A stretch of DNA of 64,000 nucleotides, taken from NCBI RefSeq assembly GCF_007748115.1, contig NZ_CP036289.1, positions 6,014,001 through 6,078,000 of the forward strand, written 5' to 3'. Of the stretch, positions 53,310 to 62,731 are shown in pieces (positions within the stretch are counted from its first letter, which is position 1; every line of letters begins with the position of its first letter). The notes beneath the pieces are model-generated. The model ran no database searches and was not told the origin of the DNA. It saw only the letters and a list, made by a program, of their open reading frames with translations. Source of the DNA: Bremerella volcania. GTDB lineage: Bacteria > Planctomycetota > Planctomycetia > Pirellulales > Pirellulaceae. Both the position numbers and the translations under genes were made by a program.

Positions 53310-54062
53310 TCAGTCTCTAGCGACCAACAATGCACATAGTTGCAACTTCTCACCCAGCTTGGGATTCACCCTTAGGGCGTGGTCGCGCAGCTGGGCGACG
53401 GTTGGCTCCCAAAAGCCTTGCTCGATACTGAAGTCTGCCGGGGGAGGGAACTCGGGATCGAACGAGGTTGCCCCACGTGAACCAGTGTCGGCATCCAGTA
53501 ACTGGTCTGCTAAGGTTTCTAAGTCACTCTCCGTGATCCCCTGATTACCGCGACGCAGTGCGATGGTCAAAATGCCCAGTCGTGCATAAAACCGATCGTC
53601 GGGATTGGTTATCTGGCGAAGCCGATAGGTGAGAAACCGTGCCAACGCATCGTCCGCATCGGGACCGATCCTCGCGGCACTCGCAAGCGAAATCGCAACG
53701 TTAGAATCCCAATCTTCTCTTGGCGTTTGCTCTTGTCGCATCAGCACAGTACATACGAACAGTCGCGTGACAAACCCTTTCGGTCCCATCGGCCCAGAAC
53801 GAAAAGGGGGAGGATTTGGCTTGTCCGGGTCACTCCAGCGAGTCAAGCAAAGGACTTCATCCAGCTGCCAGTCGAATCGGTCGGGGATCTCCCCTCGATC
53901 CCGAATGATTCGCAGTTGTTCGTACATTTCTTCCCATTGGTGACCGTTATCCGCCATGGCAATGTCTTTCAACATATCGTTGTCGACAGCCGGACGGAGG
54001 CTTTCGAATAGGCGATCTTCCGACGCAGGAAAGGCTTTCATGATGGATTCGGGAAGGCTCAT
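53310..54062 (-). CDS. Hypothetical soluble protein
   Basis: The 250-residue product has no signal or membrane segment. It looks mostly helical, with a Trp/Asp-rich centre (WDSNVAISLASAARIGPDAD) and FWEPTVAQLRDHALRVNPKL near the end. No family is recognised. It lies 24 bases downstream of the DUF486 gene on the same strand, so they may be co-transcribed. Confidence 0.7.
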   Translation of the reverse strand: MSLPESIMKAFPASEDRLFESLRPAVDNDMLKDIAMADNGHQWEEMYEQLRIIRDRGEIPDRFDWQLDEVLCLTRWSDPDKPNPPPFRSGPMGPKGFVTRLFVCTVLMRQEQTPREDWDSNVAISLASAARIGPDADDALARFLTYRLRQITNPDDRFYARLGILTIALRRGNQGITESDLETLADQLLDADTGSRGATSFDPEFPPPADFSIEQGFWEPTVAQLRDHALRVNPKLGEKLQLCALLVARD

Positions 54063-54086
54063 CGATCAGCGATCCATTGGCAGCGA

Positions 54087-54446
54087 CTATTGGGCAACGG
54101 AAACGTTCCCCCGAAAGATAAAGTAAACCGCCCCGCAGATACACAGCCCGGCCCAGAGGAAATCCAGCCGCAGCGGCTGCTTCATGTAGTAAATCGCGAA
54201 GGGGATGAAGACCGTCAGTGTGATCGCTTCCTGCAGGATTTTGAGTTGCCCCAGGTCCATCCGGGTAAAGCCAATGCGGTTGGCCGGTACCTGGATCAGG
54301 TACTCGAAAAAGGCGATCCCCCAGCTGACCAACACCGCGATGATCCACGGCTTTGCCGACAGATCCTTCAGATGAGCGTACCAGGCAAACGTCATGAAAA
54401 TGTTGGACAGCGCCAGCAAAAACGCCGTCGTCAGAATCGTCGACAT
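54087..54446 (-). CDS. DUF486 family membrane protein
   Basis: The 119-residue protein has four helices: TILTTAFLLALSNIFMTFAW, WIIAVLVSWGIAFFEYLIQV, a third with LQEAITLTVFIPFAIYYM and a fourth with AGLCICGAVYFIF. The motif GFTRMDLGQLKILQEAITL is characteristic of DUF486, a small DMT-like family of unknown substrate. ATG 54446 is chosen as it starts the first helix. It is divergent from rlmN-like gene. Confidence 0.88.
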   Translation of the reverse strand: MSTILTTAFLLALSNIFMTFAWYAHLKDLSAKPWIIAVLVSWGIAFFEYLIQVPANRIGFTRMDLGQLKILQEAITLTVFIPFAIYYMKQPLRLDFLWAGLCICGAVYFIFRGNVSVAQ

Positions 54447-54630
54447 CGATCGTAGCCCTTTCTTGAGAACCAACTGCTTGACTTAAAAATGGAATTATGG
54501 CGACGTCCCCACAACCTGACGATGGGCAAGAATGCCGAATCGACCTAATTTTTGCCGCCACACCACCAGAACGCATCGCTATGCGGAAGGGTTCCCTGGT
54601 ATACTGGCGAAACCCTGCAGAGAACCCTTT

Positions 54631-55704
54631 ATGCCGCATTGGTACGACGTCACAGCCTGGAACGAGCGATTCGGAAACGACTCGCAGACCGTCCATTCCC
54701 TCCGCAAATTTCGTACGCGGTGGCTGAAGCAGGGGTGGTCTTTCGCAGACGCGCTCTCGGAAGTAGCCCCCAGTGTGGCGGCTGTCTTACAATCCGAGAT
54801 CGAGCCCCATCCCCTCGCGCTGGCCGAGCGACTCGACTCGCAGCTGGACGGGGCCACGAAACTCCTCTTTCGCACCGACCAGGGGCTGATGATCGAGTCG
54901 GTCATTCTGCGGGCCGGCACCGGACGGACGTCGCTGTGCATCTCGTCCCAAATCGGCTGTGCGGCCGCTTGTCGCTTTTGTGCCACCGGGCAAATGGGGA
55001 TAGCACGGAATCTTTCGGCGGCCCAGATCCTCGACCAGGTCGTTCAGGCCAATCAACTGCTGCGCGAGGAAGACCGCCGGGTACGGAACATCGTCTTCAT
55101 GGGGATGGGGGAACCGCTGCACAACCCGGCGAACCTCCACGAAGTGATCACTGCGCTGACGTCACCCCTGCTGTTCGACTATTCGCAGCAGCGTCTGCTC
55201 GTTTCGACCGTGGGCATCCCCGACGAAATGCTACGACTCGACGAGCGATTCCCGAGCGTCAACCTGGCACTTAGCTTGCATAGTGCCAATGATCTCGTCC
55301 GCCAAGATCTGATTCCGCTGGCCAAAAGTGTCTCGCTGAGCCGCTTGAAAGAGACCCTTTTGCAGCTTCAACTCAGCGATCGGCGGCAAGTCATGATCGA
55401 ATACCTCATGCTGGAGGATCGCACCGATCGCGTGGAGGATGCCGAAAAACTGATTGGTTTCCTGAAAAACATCCACGCACATGTGAACTTGATCCCTTAC
55501 AATTCGATCGACGGTGCCGATCATCTGCGGGGAAGCACTCAAGCAGCACGAGACCGTTTCGCAGAGCTGCTGAAACAAGCAGGTTTCCCCGTCACCATCC
55601 GCTATTCGCTGGGGGCCGACATCGCCGCCGCGTGCGGACAGCTGATTCAGCGCGAGAACCGCGAGATCGCCAAGCAATTGCGAGCCAACCCAGCCGCCAC
55701 CTGA
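54631..55704 (+). CDS. RlmN/Cfr-type radical SAM 23S rRNA methyltransferase
   Basis: The 357-residue enzyme has the radical SAM cluster motif CAAACRFC (Cys110, 114, 117), VFMGMGEPLHNPANLHEV and the RlmN-type closing ADIAAACGQL with Cys335 in the position methylated during catalysis. RlmN methylates A2503 of 23S rRNA and A37 of some tRNAs. The N-terminal about 80 residues (YDVTAWNERFGNDSQTVHSL) show little match to the usual RlmN N-terminus, so a Cfr-like or other paralogue is possible. ATG 54631 is chosen over an upstream start that would add an uncharacteristic, His/Arg-rich segment. Confidence 0.88.
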   Translation: MPHWYDVTAWNERFGNDSQTVHSLRKFRTRWLKQGWSFADALSEVAPSVAAVLQSEIEPHPLALAERLDSQLDGATKLLFRTDQGLMIESVILRAGTGRTSLCISSQIGCAAACRFCATGQMGIARNLSAAQILDQVVQANQLLREEDRRVRNIVFMGMGEPLHNPANLHEVITALTSPLLFDYSQQRLLVSTVGIPDEMLRLDERFPSVNLALSLHSANDLVRQDLIPLAKSVSLSRLKETLLQLQLSDRRQVMIEYLMLEDRTDRVEDAEKLIGFLKNIHAHVNLIPYNSIDGADHLRGSTQAARDRFAELLKQAGFPVTIRYSLGADIAAACGQLIQRENREIAKQLRANPAAT

Positions 55705-55737
55705 ACCACGGATCCGAAACCAGGAGGAGCCCCGGAA

Positions 55738-56403
55738 ATGTCCGCAACGATTCAGTGGGAGTATCCGCTTTACCTCATCGCGCATGGGGGCGGTTACACG
55801 TCGATCGTCGACCCCCAAGACACCGACGACCAGCCCCAGCACATCCTGACGACGCACTCGACCGAGCAGGTCGCACTCAACTTCATGCAGCAGTTCGCCA
55901 TCATCGGCGAACCTCGCCAACTGAACAACGACCGCGAGTTCCGCTGGTTTCTCAAAAGCCTGAAATTGCCGGTAACTAAGGTCGCATACGATCCCGAGCC
56001 CATCGAGTTCGACATCAACGCCAAGTGGATCGCCAAGATCAAAACGCTGCTGGAAGACTTCTTGATCGTCGACAATTCCCCCTGGAATTACCCGGTATTC
56101 GTCATCAAGCAGGAGGATGGCTATTCCAGTACCGTAGGCAACGACGAAGAAGGCCAGCCCATCACGCTACTCAACTTGTTCACCGACGAAGACAAGGCGA
56201 AGAAGTACTCGACCACCGACGATGGCTCCGGTGAGGTGATGACGCTGCATAACATGGAACATATCCGCGAGATCCTGCTGGGACTCCGCGAATCGGTGTC
56301 CGCCGTGGCGATGGACCCCATCTACGACGAGAATGAAAGTAGTTCGCAGTACTGCATCGGCGTCGAGGCCCTGTTGGACAAGTACCTGGTTCTTGATCAG
56401 TAG
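55738..56403 (+). CDS. Hypothetical protein with an internal tandem duplication
   Basis: The 221-residue cytoplasmic protein consists of two related halves. WEYPLYLIAHGGGYTSIVDP (from residue 6) matches WNYPVFVIKQEDGYSSTVGN (from about 118); later segments also align (LKSLKLPVTKVAYDPEP with LRESVSAVAMDPIYDE). Each half is about 85-95 residues and looks alpha/beta. No family is recognised. It begins 33 bases after the RlmN-like stop with AGGAGG nine bases upstream, so the two are likely co-transcribed. Confidence 0.8.
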   Translation: MSATIQWEYPLYLIAHGGGYTSIVDPQDTDDQPQHILTTHSTEQVALNFMQQFAIIGEPRQLNNDREFRWFLKSLKLPVTKVAYDPEPIEFDINAKWIAKIKTLLEDFLIVDNSPWNYPVFVIKQEDGYSSTVGNDEEGQPITLLNLFTDEDKAKKYSTTDDGSGEVMTLHNMEHIREILLGLRESVSAVAMDPIYDENESSSQYCIGVEALLDKYLVLDQ

Positions 56404-56427
56404 CACGGCCAGACACCTCAGGCAGGG

Positions 56428-56967
56428 ATGCACAGCATGGGCGAGAACGGCTATCTACCTTACTTGATGTTCTTTGGAGGAATCATCTTACTCATCTGGA
56501 TCCTCATGCGCCGCAACTGGCGCGGCCAGATGCGAGCGAAGAAGGACCGCGGCAAGGACAACTACCTCGTCTCGAATCCCCGGCCTGAAAACAAACAGTG
56601 GTCCATGTCCGGGGGTCCGGCCGACTTGAACAAGTGGCAGGTCGAAATGCTCGAGCGGACGCGAGAGCTTCAGGCCGAAGTCGATACCAAGCTGCTGATC
56701 CTGCAGCGGACGCTGATGAAAATCGAAGCCTCCGCACTCTCGCCAGAAGAGCGCCGCCCGATCGAGCGGACGCTACAAGAAAGCCGCGAGCTGGTCGGAG
56801 AGGGAAGCCCCAACTTCAGCGCCGTCTCCGAGCTACTGTGCGACGATACCAAACGCGCCGAGATCTACGCCCTGGCCGACCAGGGTCAATCGCAGACAGA
56901 AATCGCCCAGCAAATGAACCTCGATCCCTACGCGGTCGAGATGATTCTCAACCTGCGAGATTCGTAA
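56428..56967 (+). CDS. Membrane-anchored hypothetical protein with possible C-terminal HTH
   Basis: The 179-residue protein has one N-terminal helix (YLMFFGGIILLIWILMRRNW), a basic linker, a coiled coil (LNKWQVEMLERTRELQAEVD, about 65-100), and a C-terminal segment ALADQGQSQTEIAQQMNLDP with YAVEMIL that looks like a helix-turn-helix. The helix would put the rest in the cytoplasm. No family is recognised. It starts 24 bases after the duplicated-domain gene on the same strand. Confidence 0.75.
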   Translation: MHSMGENGYLPYLMFFGGIILLIWILMRRNWRGQMRAKKDRGKDNYLVSNPRPENKQWSMSGGPADLNKWQVEMLERTRELQAEVDTKLLILQRTLMKIEASALSPEERRPIERTLQESRELVGEGSPNFSAVSELLCDDTKRAEIYALADQGQSQTEIAQQMNLDPYAVEMILNLRDS

Positions 56968-57038
56968 GAATCAAAATTAGCCACAGAGGGCACGGAGAGA
57001 GGAACTTAATGAACCAAGGATTTCACGGATAAGCACAG

Positions 57039-57074
57039 AAAAAGGCCATCCGACACACAAGCCGGAGGGCCTTC
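57039..57074 (-). terminator. Terminator of metG
   Basis: AAGGCC (57042-57047) pairs with GGCCTT (57068-57073), and CCG with CGG inside it. On the minus strand the stem runs into five Ts (57039-57043). It is about 30 bases past the metG stop. Confidence 0.7.
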
Positions 57075-57102
57075 TGACTGAACACTGAAAACTTCCAACT
57101 AA

Positions 57103-59163
57103 CTAATGAATCCGCTGTCCCGGCTTCGCTCCTTCATCAGGGCTGAGCAGGAAAACTTCTTCCCCGCCAGGACCGCTGGCGCAGACCATGCCTTCGCTGA
57201 GGCCGAACTTCATCTGACGCGGCTTCAGGTTCGCAACCATCACCACCAACCTGCCAACCAGGTCTTCCGGTTCGTAGGCGGCTTTGATGCCGGCGAAGAC
57301 CTGTTTGCGATGGTCGCCCCCCAGACCCAGGGTCAGCTTCAACAGCTTGCGCGCTTCCGGCACTTGCTCGGCCGAAAGGACGCGGGCCACGCGGAGGTCG
57401 ACCTTCACGAAGTCGTCGATCGTGCACTCTTCGGCCATCGGCTCGTCGACCATCGGCTGGGCACTGTCGTTGAACTTCGCCGCGGTCTCGTCGGCCTGGT
57501 TATTCTCGGCCGGAGCTTCGGCGGCTGCTTCTTCCTTGCTATCGTCGATCATGGCTTTCACCTTGTCTGCTTCTACACGTTTCATCAAGTGATTGAATTT
57601 GTTCACCCCGGTGCCGGTAAGTGGCGTCTTGGCCTGATCCCAACTGGTGATCGGCTCGTTCAATAGCTGGCCGGTTTGCTCGGCCAGCGTCGGCAGCACC
57701 GGCGACAGGTACACAACGATCTGCCGGAATAAGTTTAGGCCGACCGTGCACACGTCCTGCAACTGCTGGGCGTTGGCCGGATCCTTACGTAGCTCCCACG
57801 GTTTGTTCGCTTCGATGTAAGGATTCGCCGCGTCGGCCAACTCCAGGATTAACCGCATCGCCTTGTTCAGGTCGCAGTCTTCGTACGCCTTGGCAATTTG
57901 ATCGCCAGCAGCGGCCCCCTTTTGGAACAAGCCGCCGTCGTCCGGGTACTCGGCCGAAAGCCCGGTCTTCTCGACAAACTTCGCCGTCCGCGACGCCAGG
58001 TTCACGACCTTGCCAATCAAGTCGGAGTTGATCTTGTCGGCGAACTCCTCGAGATTCATGTCGAGGTCATCCAGTCTCGGGCCCAGCTTCGAAGCATAGA
58101 AGTACCGCAAGTAAGACGGGTCCAGGTGCTTCAGGTAGGTCGCCGCTTTGACGAACGTTCCCTCGCTCTTGGACATCTTCTTCCCGTCGACCGTCAGGAA
58201 GCCGTGGATGTGAACCTTGGTGGGCAGATTGTAACCGGCCGTCTTGAGCATGCCGGGCCAGAAGAGCGTGTGGAAGTACGTGATGTCTTTGCCAATGAAG
58301 TGATGCACTTCCGTCTCGGGGTTTTTCCACCACTTGGCCAGGTCTTCGCCGTTGGCCTTGCACCACTGCCAGGTCGAGGCAATGTAGCCGATTGGGGCGT
58401 CGAACCAGACGTACCAGTAGTCGCCGGGGCTGTCGGGGATCTCGAAACCGAAGTAAGGGCCTGGCCGCGAGATGTCCCAGTCGCGAAGCTCGTCGTGCAG
58501 GAAATGCCCCTTCAGATAGTTGGCGACTTCATCCTGCAGGTGCTGCCCGCTTTGCGTCCACTCGTCGAGGAAGGCATGCAGCTTCTCCAACTGCACGAAC
58601 AAGTGTTTGGCGGTCTTCAGCTCTGGCGTCGCGCCGGAAAGCGTACTCTTCGGGTCGATCAAGTCAGCTGGCGTGTAGGCGGCACCACACTTGGAACAGT
58701 TATCGCCGGGTTGGTTCTCTGCCCCGCATTTCGGACACGTACCGCGCACAAATCGATCGGCCAGGAAGGTTTTCTTCTCGGGATCGAACAGCTGGTGCAC
58801 GTCTTTCTCGACGACCAGATCGGCATCGCGCAGCGACTGCCAGAACTCGGCGCACAGCGCGCGATTCTCGTCGCTGTGGGTCGAGCCATAGTTATCGAAC
58901 TGGACCCCAAACCCGGCGAAGTCCTGTTGATGTTCTCCGCTCATCTTGGCGATGAACTCTTCTTCGGTCACTCCATTCTTCTGAGCGCTGATCATGATCG
59001 CCGTGCCGTGCGTATCGTCGGCGCAGAAATAACGGCAATCGTTGCCTGCCAGCTTCTGAAAGCGGACCCAGATATCGGTCTGGATGTATTCCACCAGGTG
59101 CCCGATATGGATCGGCCCATTCGCGTAAGGCAGGGCAGAGGTGACCAAAATGCGTCGTGCCAT
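57103..59163 (-). CDS. metG: Methionyl-tRNA synthetase
   Basis: MetG charges tRNA-Met in the cytoplasm. The 686-residue protein has the HIGH motif in [16 protein letters not shown], a zinc-knuckle region [20 protein letters not shown] and the KMSKS loop in [13 protein letters not shown]. The C-terminal tRNA-binding (EMAP-type) domain begins at [20 protein letters not shown] (about residue 580). The linker contains a Glu/Ala-rich stretch (residues about 540-575). ATG 59163 begins the family-typical [16 protein letters not shown]. Confidence 0.97.
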   Translation of the reverse strand: MARRILVTSALPYANGPIHIGHLVEYIQTDIWVRFQKLAGNDCRYFCADDTHGTAIMISAQKNGVTEEEFIAKMSGEHQQDFAGFGVQFDNYGSTHSDENRALCAEFWQSLRDADLVVEKDVHQLFDPEKKTFLADRFVRGTCPKCGAENQPGDNCSKCGAAYTPADLIDPKSTLSGATPELKTAKHLFVQLEKLHAFLDEWTQSGQHLQDEVANYLKGHFLHDELRDWDISRPGPYFGFEIPDSPGDYWYVWFDAPIGYIASTWQWCKANGEDLAKWWKNPETEVHHFIGKDITYFHTLFWPGMLKTAGYNLPTKVHIHGFLTVDGKKMSKSEGTFVKAATYLKHLDPSYLRYFYASKLGPRLDDLDMNLEEFADKINSDLIGKVVNLASRTAKFVEKTGLSAEYPDDGGLFQKGAAAGDQIAKAYEDCDLNKAMRLILELADAANPYIEANKPWELRKDPANAQQLQDVCTVGLNLFRQIVVYLSPVLPTLAEQTGQLLNEPITSWDQAKTPLTGTGVNKFNHLMKRVEADKVKAMIDDSKEEAAAEAPAENNQADETAAKFNDSAQPMVDEPMAEECTIDDFVKVDLRVARVLSAEQVPEARKLLKLTLGLGGDHRKQVFAGIKAAYEPEDLVGRLVVMVANLKPRQMKFGLSEGMVCASGPGGEEVFLLSPDEGAKPGQRIH

Positions 59164-59319
59164 GGGGGATTCCTCGCAGTGAGGTCCTATCGCTAGGGGT
59201 TTCATCGTCAAGAATGGGGCATTGTACCGCACTATCCCGTTGGCGCGGAGTGCGGCCCAGCAAGAGAGACAACCACCACCTTCGTGCGGTTCGCCAGCGA
59301 AATCGCGTGAGAAATGGGC

Positions 59320-60759
59320 CTATTTCGGCAAGACGCGGGCCGTTGGGCTGGCGAAATGTCCCGCTGGACGGCGACCGGGGCCGGGGTTCTCGTCGTCGCC
59401 AAGATCGGCCTGGATCTTCGCGGCCAGCAGCAGCATTTGCTCGACAATCTGGGGGTTCTGCTTGGCCACGTCGTTGGTTTCCTGCAGATCCTCTTTCAAA
59501 TTGAAGAGCCGTGGCCGAGCGAAGGCTTCCTTCTCTTGCTGCCAGCCTCCTTTCACGCTTGGCAGCGGGAGATACAACTTCCAGTCGCCGCTACGGACGG
59601 CCTGAAGCTGATCGAACATATAGTAGTAGAACGCCTCGTGGGGCGACTTCGCCCCCGGCGTCCCTTTCAACAGCGGCAGAATGTCCTTCCCATCGATCAT
59701 GCGATCGTGCGGCAGCGGCGCCCCGGCCAGGTGAGCGATCGTCGGATAAAGATCCATCAGCGAGGCGACCTCCGCGCACTCGGTTCCGCCAGGTATCGTT
59801 CCCGGCCACCAGGCAATCGTCGGAACGCGCATGCCTCCTTCCGCGGTAGTGTACCCCCAGCCCTTCAGGGGCTCGTTCGATCCCTGGACGGGACTGCGGC
59901 GCGGGGCACCATTGTCGCTCGTCCAGATGACGAGAGTTCGCTCCTCAAGCTGAAGCAACTTAAGGGTCTTCAGAATCTGACCGGTCGACCAATCGAGTTC
60001 CTCGACCGAATCTCCCCACGGTCCGTTCTCGCTCTTTCCCCGAAACGCTTCGCTGGCGTAGGGAGCACGTGTACTGCCTGGCATGGCCTGGGGCAAGTAA
60101 AGGAAGAAGGGGCGGTTGCGGTTATCGGTGATGAAGCGAATCGCTTCCAGCGTGTACAACCGCGTAGCCTCGTTGAGATCGACCGGAGCGTCGATGACCA
60201 CTTCATCACGCATTAGCGGGAGATCAGGCCACGGCTTGCCTTCTCGCGGCGTCATGTCGTCGCTGTACGGAATGCCATAAAACGAGTCGAACCCTTGCCG
60301 CGTCGGCAGAAACGGCAGCTGATCTCCCAGATGCCACTTGCCGATGATCGTGGTGGCGTACCCCTTGGTTTTTAACAGTTCGGCAATTGTGATTTCGCTT
60401 GGGGAAAGTCCCTTCGGTGAAACGGGCTGCAAGACGGCTCCCCCGGTGTCGCTTTTGTGCATATCGACCCGCGGTGGATAGCAGCCCGTCAGAAGCGCTG
60501 CCCGCGACGGCGTGCACACGCCACTGGCCGCATAAAGGTCGGTGAACTTCATCCCTTCGGCGGCCATCTGGTCGAGACTGGGTGTGCGATGCACCTTCGA
60601 TCCGTAGCAACCGACGTCCCCATAGCCGAGGTTGTCGCACAAGATCACGATCACATTGGGCGGACGCGCATCCTGAGCCCATAAAGTCTCTTGCACGCCC
60701 AACAGCAGCAAGACCAGCGATAGCGTCACAACCATGCGAAGCTGTTTCACCAATGCCAT
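59320..60759 (-). CDS. Exported sulfatase
   Basis: The 479-residue enzyme hydrolyses sulfate esters in the periplasm or outside. A signal peptide (residues 1-29) precedes the sulfatase domain, with the metal site VIVILCDNLGYGDVGCYGSK and signature CTPSRAALLTG (Cys82), where Cys is oxidised to formylglycine by an FGE. GKWHLGD and WTSDNGAP also match. The domain resembles arylsulfatase A-type enzymes. The substrate cannot be told, but a second sulfatase gene follows 27 bases upstream on the same strand, so a polysaccharide is likely. Confidence 0.94.
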   Translation of the reverse strand: MALVKQLRMVVTLSLVLLLLGVQETLWAQDARPPNVIVILCDNLGYGDVGCYGSKVHRTPSLDQMAAEGMKFTDLYAASGVCTPSRAALLTGCYPPRVDMHKSDTGGAVLQPVSPKGLSPSEITIAELLKTKGYATTIIGKWHLGDQLPFLPTRQGFDSFYGIPYSDDMTPREGKPWPDLPLMRDEVVIDAPVDLNEATRLYTLEAIRFITDNRNRPFFLYLPQAMPGSTRAPYASEAFRGKSENGPWGDSVEELDWSTGQILKTLKLLQLEERTLVIWTSDNGAPRRSPVQGSNEPLKGWGYTTAEGGMRVPTIAWWPGTIPGGTECAEVASLMDLYPTIAHLAGAPLPHDRMIDGKDILPLLKGTPGAKSPHEAFYYYMFDQLQAVRSGDWKLYLPLPSVKGGWQQEKEAFARPRLFNLKEDLQETNDVAKQNPQIVEQMLLLAAKIQADLGDDENPGPGRRPAGHFASPTARVLPK

Positions 60760-60786
60760 CGTGTTATTTTCGCTTTTGTGAAAGCC

Positions 60787-62673
60787 TTAGGGAACCGTGT
60801 TCTCGGTTCCCTGTAGTTCATTCAAGGCCCGGTTCGTGACGCGAACGCGGTACTTGCCATCCGAATTGAAGCCCTTTTGATACTCCAGCCCCTGTTTCAT
60901 CTCCTGAAGCACGGGGCGAGCCTGCTCGTCGATTTCGTCCAGGACGATCGCTGCCTGCAAGCGTTCCCACTGCCCGCCCGTGGTCATTTCCTTGACTAGT
61001 ACCGGCAAGGCATCCTCCGGCATTCGCATGCGACACAGGGCCCTGGCGGCGGCAGTTCGCACGGCGGAGGACTCATCCGCCAAAGCTGCCTGAACGATTC
61101 CCGCGGCATACTCGCGAGCCGGCTCGCCAATATTGCCGATCCCGGTTGCCGCCCAGTAGCGCACGGCATCGTCTTCGTCCTTCATGGCCTGAATCAGTTT
61201 CGGGAGTGCCGATTCCCCTTCGGAAGCCAGAACGGCAACCGTGGCGAGGCGCTGGTTCAACTTGTCATTGCCAGGCTGCCGGAGAACCGCGTATTCGCTT
61301 CCCACTTGCTTCGACCGATTCACGAGGATCGGCTCAGGGATCAGTCCCGTATCACGCGTGTCGAGCACCCATTGCCGATGAGCGCCCCGCATGCGTTTGA
61401 GGACATCGGCGTACTTTGGATCGGCGGCCAGGTTGTGTACCTCGTGCGGATCGGCCTGACAATCGTACAGTTCTTCGACCGGCTTAGTGGCCGAGAAGTA
61501 GTATTCCGCTTCGGCTGGCAACTCTCCCTTTTCATGCAAACGACGAAGCTCGCTCATCGTCGCCCCTTTCTCCGGCGTATTCATGTACTGATAGTACGTT
61601 TTCAGGGGCTCGTAGTTGCGGATGTATTGGAAACGCTTGTCGCGCACCATGCGGATGATGTCGTACCGCTCGTCCATGCGGTCGCGTGCCCCATAAACGT
61701 AGTCGCGCGGCCTGACGTCTTCGCCCAGGAACGTTTGCCCTTGCATGTACTTAGGCACCTGGGCACCGGCCAGTGTCAGCACCGTCGGGCCGAAGTCGAT
61801 CGAACTGACCAGCTGGTCGTTCACCTCGCCAGGCAGACCCTGGCCGTCAACGCGAAACTTTTCCGGAATCCGAACGACCAGGGGAATGTGCGTGCCGGAA
61901 TCGTACAACCAGCGTTTGGCCCGCGGCAGGCCGACTCCGTGATCGGACCAGAACATGACGATCGTATCGTCGTACAGCCCATCGTCTTTCAACTGCTGAA
62001 TCAAGTTGCCGGCCCAGTGATCCATGGCCGTGATCAGCTCGTAGTTGCGTTTCCAGTCCTCGCGCACGACCGGCGGGTCGGGATAGTAAGGGGGCAGCTG
62101 CAGCTTCTCGGGATCTTGTCGCTGCTCAGGCGTCAGCACTTTCGTGACCGATTCATATTTACCCTTCGAGGCAATGCCCGACTCGTGACAACCGGTGAAG
62201 TTGAACACCGAAAAGAACGGCTGCGACTTGTCAGGTCGGTTCCGCCAATGGGCTTTCCCGGATGAGTCGTCCCAGGTTCCCTTGGGCGTGCGGAACTGAT
62301 AATCCTGCTTCGAGTTGTTCGTGCAGTAATAGCCTGCTTCACGCATATACACAGGAAACGGTTTGATCTCGTCAGGCAATGTCGCCGTGCAGCGCATATG
62401 CTGCGAACCAAGCGACGTCTGGTACATGCCGGTGATGATCCCGCTCCGGCAAGGAGCACATACGCCGGCGGTCGTAAACGTGTTGGTGTAACGTACGCCT
62501 TCGGTGGCCAGCTGATCGATGTTCGGGGTGATCGCGTGCGCGTCACCGAAGCAGCCGATATGCGGGCTGATGTCTTCGCACGAAAGCCAGACGATATTGG
62601 GACGATGATCGGCACCCAGTGCAGATCCAGCCAGAGCAATGCACGACAGGGCGAGCGCAGACAAGATTTTCAT
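60787..62673 (-). CDS. Exported sulfatase with C-terminal HEAT-like repeats
   Basis: The 628-residue protein has a signal peptide (LSALALSCIALAGSALGA), a sulfatase domain with NIVWLSCEDISPHIGCFGD and formylglycine site CAPCRSG (Cys72), and WSDHGVGLPRAKRWLYDSGT. Instead of ending there it continues about 110 residues in HEAT repeats (DEDDAVRYWAATGIGNIGEP, DESSAVRTAAARALCRMRMP). GGAGAG lies five bases before the ATG. It sits in the same transcript direction as the other sulfatase and the TIM-barrel gene. Confidence 0.94.
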   Translation of the reverse strand: MKILSALALSCIALAGSALGADHRPNIVWLSCEDISPHIGCFGDAHAITPNIDQLATEGVRYTNTFTTAGVCAPCRSGIITGMYQTSLGSQHMRCTATLPDEIKPFPVYMREAGYYCTNNSKQDYQFRTPKGTWDDSSGKAHWRNRPDKSQPFFSVFNFTGCHESGIASKGKYESVTKVLTPEQRQDPEKLQLPPYYPDPPVVREDWKRNYELITAMDHWAGNLIQQLKDDGLYDDTIVMFWSDHGVGLPRAKRWLYDSGTHIPLVVRIPEKFRVDGQGLPGEVNDQLVSSIDFGPTVLTLAGAQVPKYMQGQTFLGEDVRPRDYVYGARDRMDERYDIIRMVRDKRFQYIRNYEPLKTYYQYMNTPEKGATMSELRRLHEKGELPAEAEYYFSATKPVEELYDCQADPHEVHNLAADPKYADVLKRMRGAHRQWVLDTRDTGLIPEPILVNRSKQVGSEYAVLRQPGNDKLNQRLATVAVLASEGESALPKLIQAMKDEDDAVRYWAATGIGNIGEPAREYAAGIVQAALADESSAVRTAAARALCRMRMPEDALPVLVKEMTTGGQWERLQAAIVLDEIDEQARPVLQEMKQGLEYQKGFNSDGKYRVRVTNRALNELQGTENTVP

Positions 62674-62731
62674 AATGCTCTCCGGGAAAGGCGGGCTGTT
62701 TCTAGGCGGGGATTTAACAGCGTCGGCAGGA

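Noticed and set aside
56970-57035. Possible dispersed non-coding repeat near CCACAGAGGGCACGGAGAG
   Set aside because: It resembles low-complexity purine-rich repeats seen in other genomes, but there is no second copy in the window to test this.
57898-59196. Plus-strand frame of 432 codons
   Set aside because: It is the complement of metG, whose HIGH, KMSKS and zinc motifs are unmistakable.
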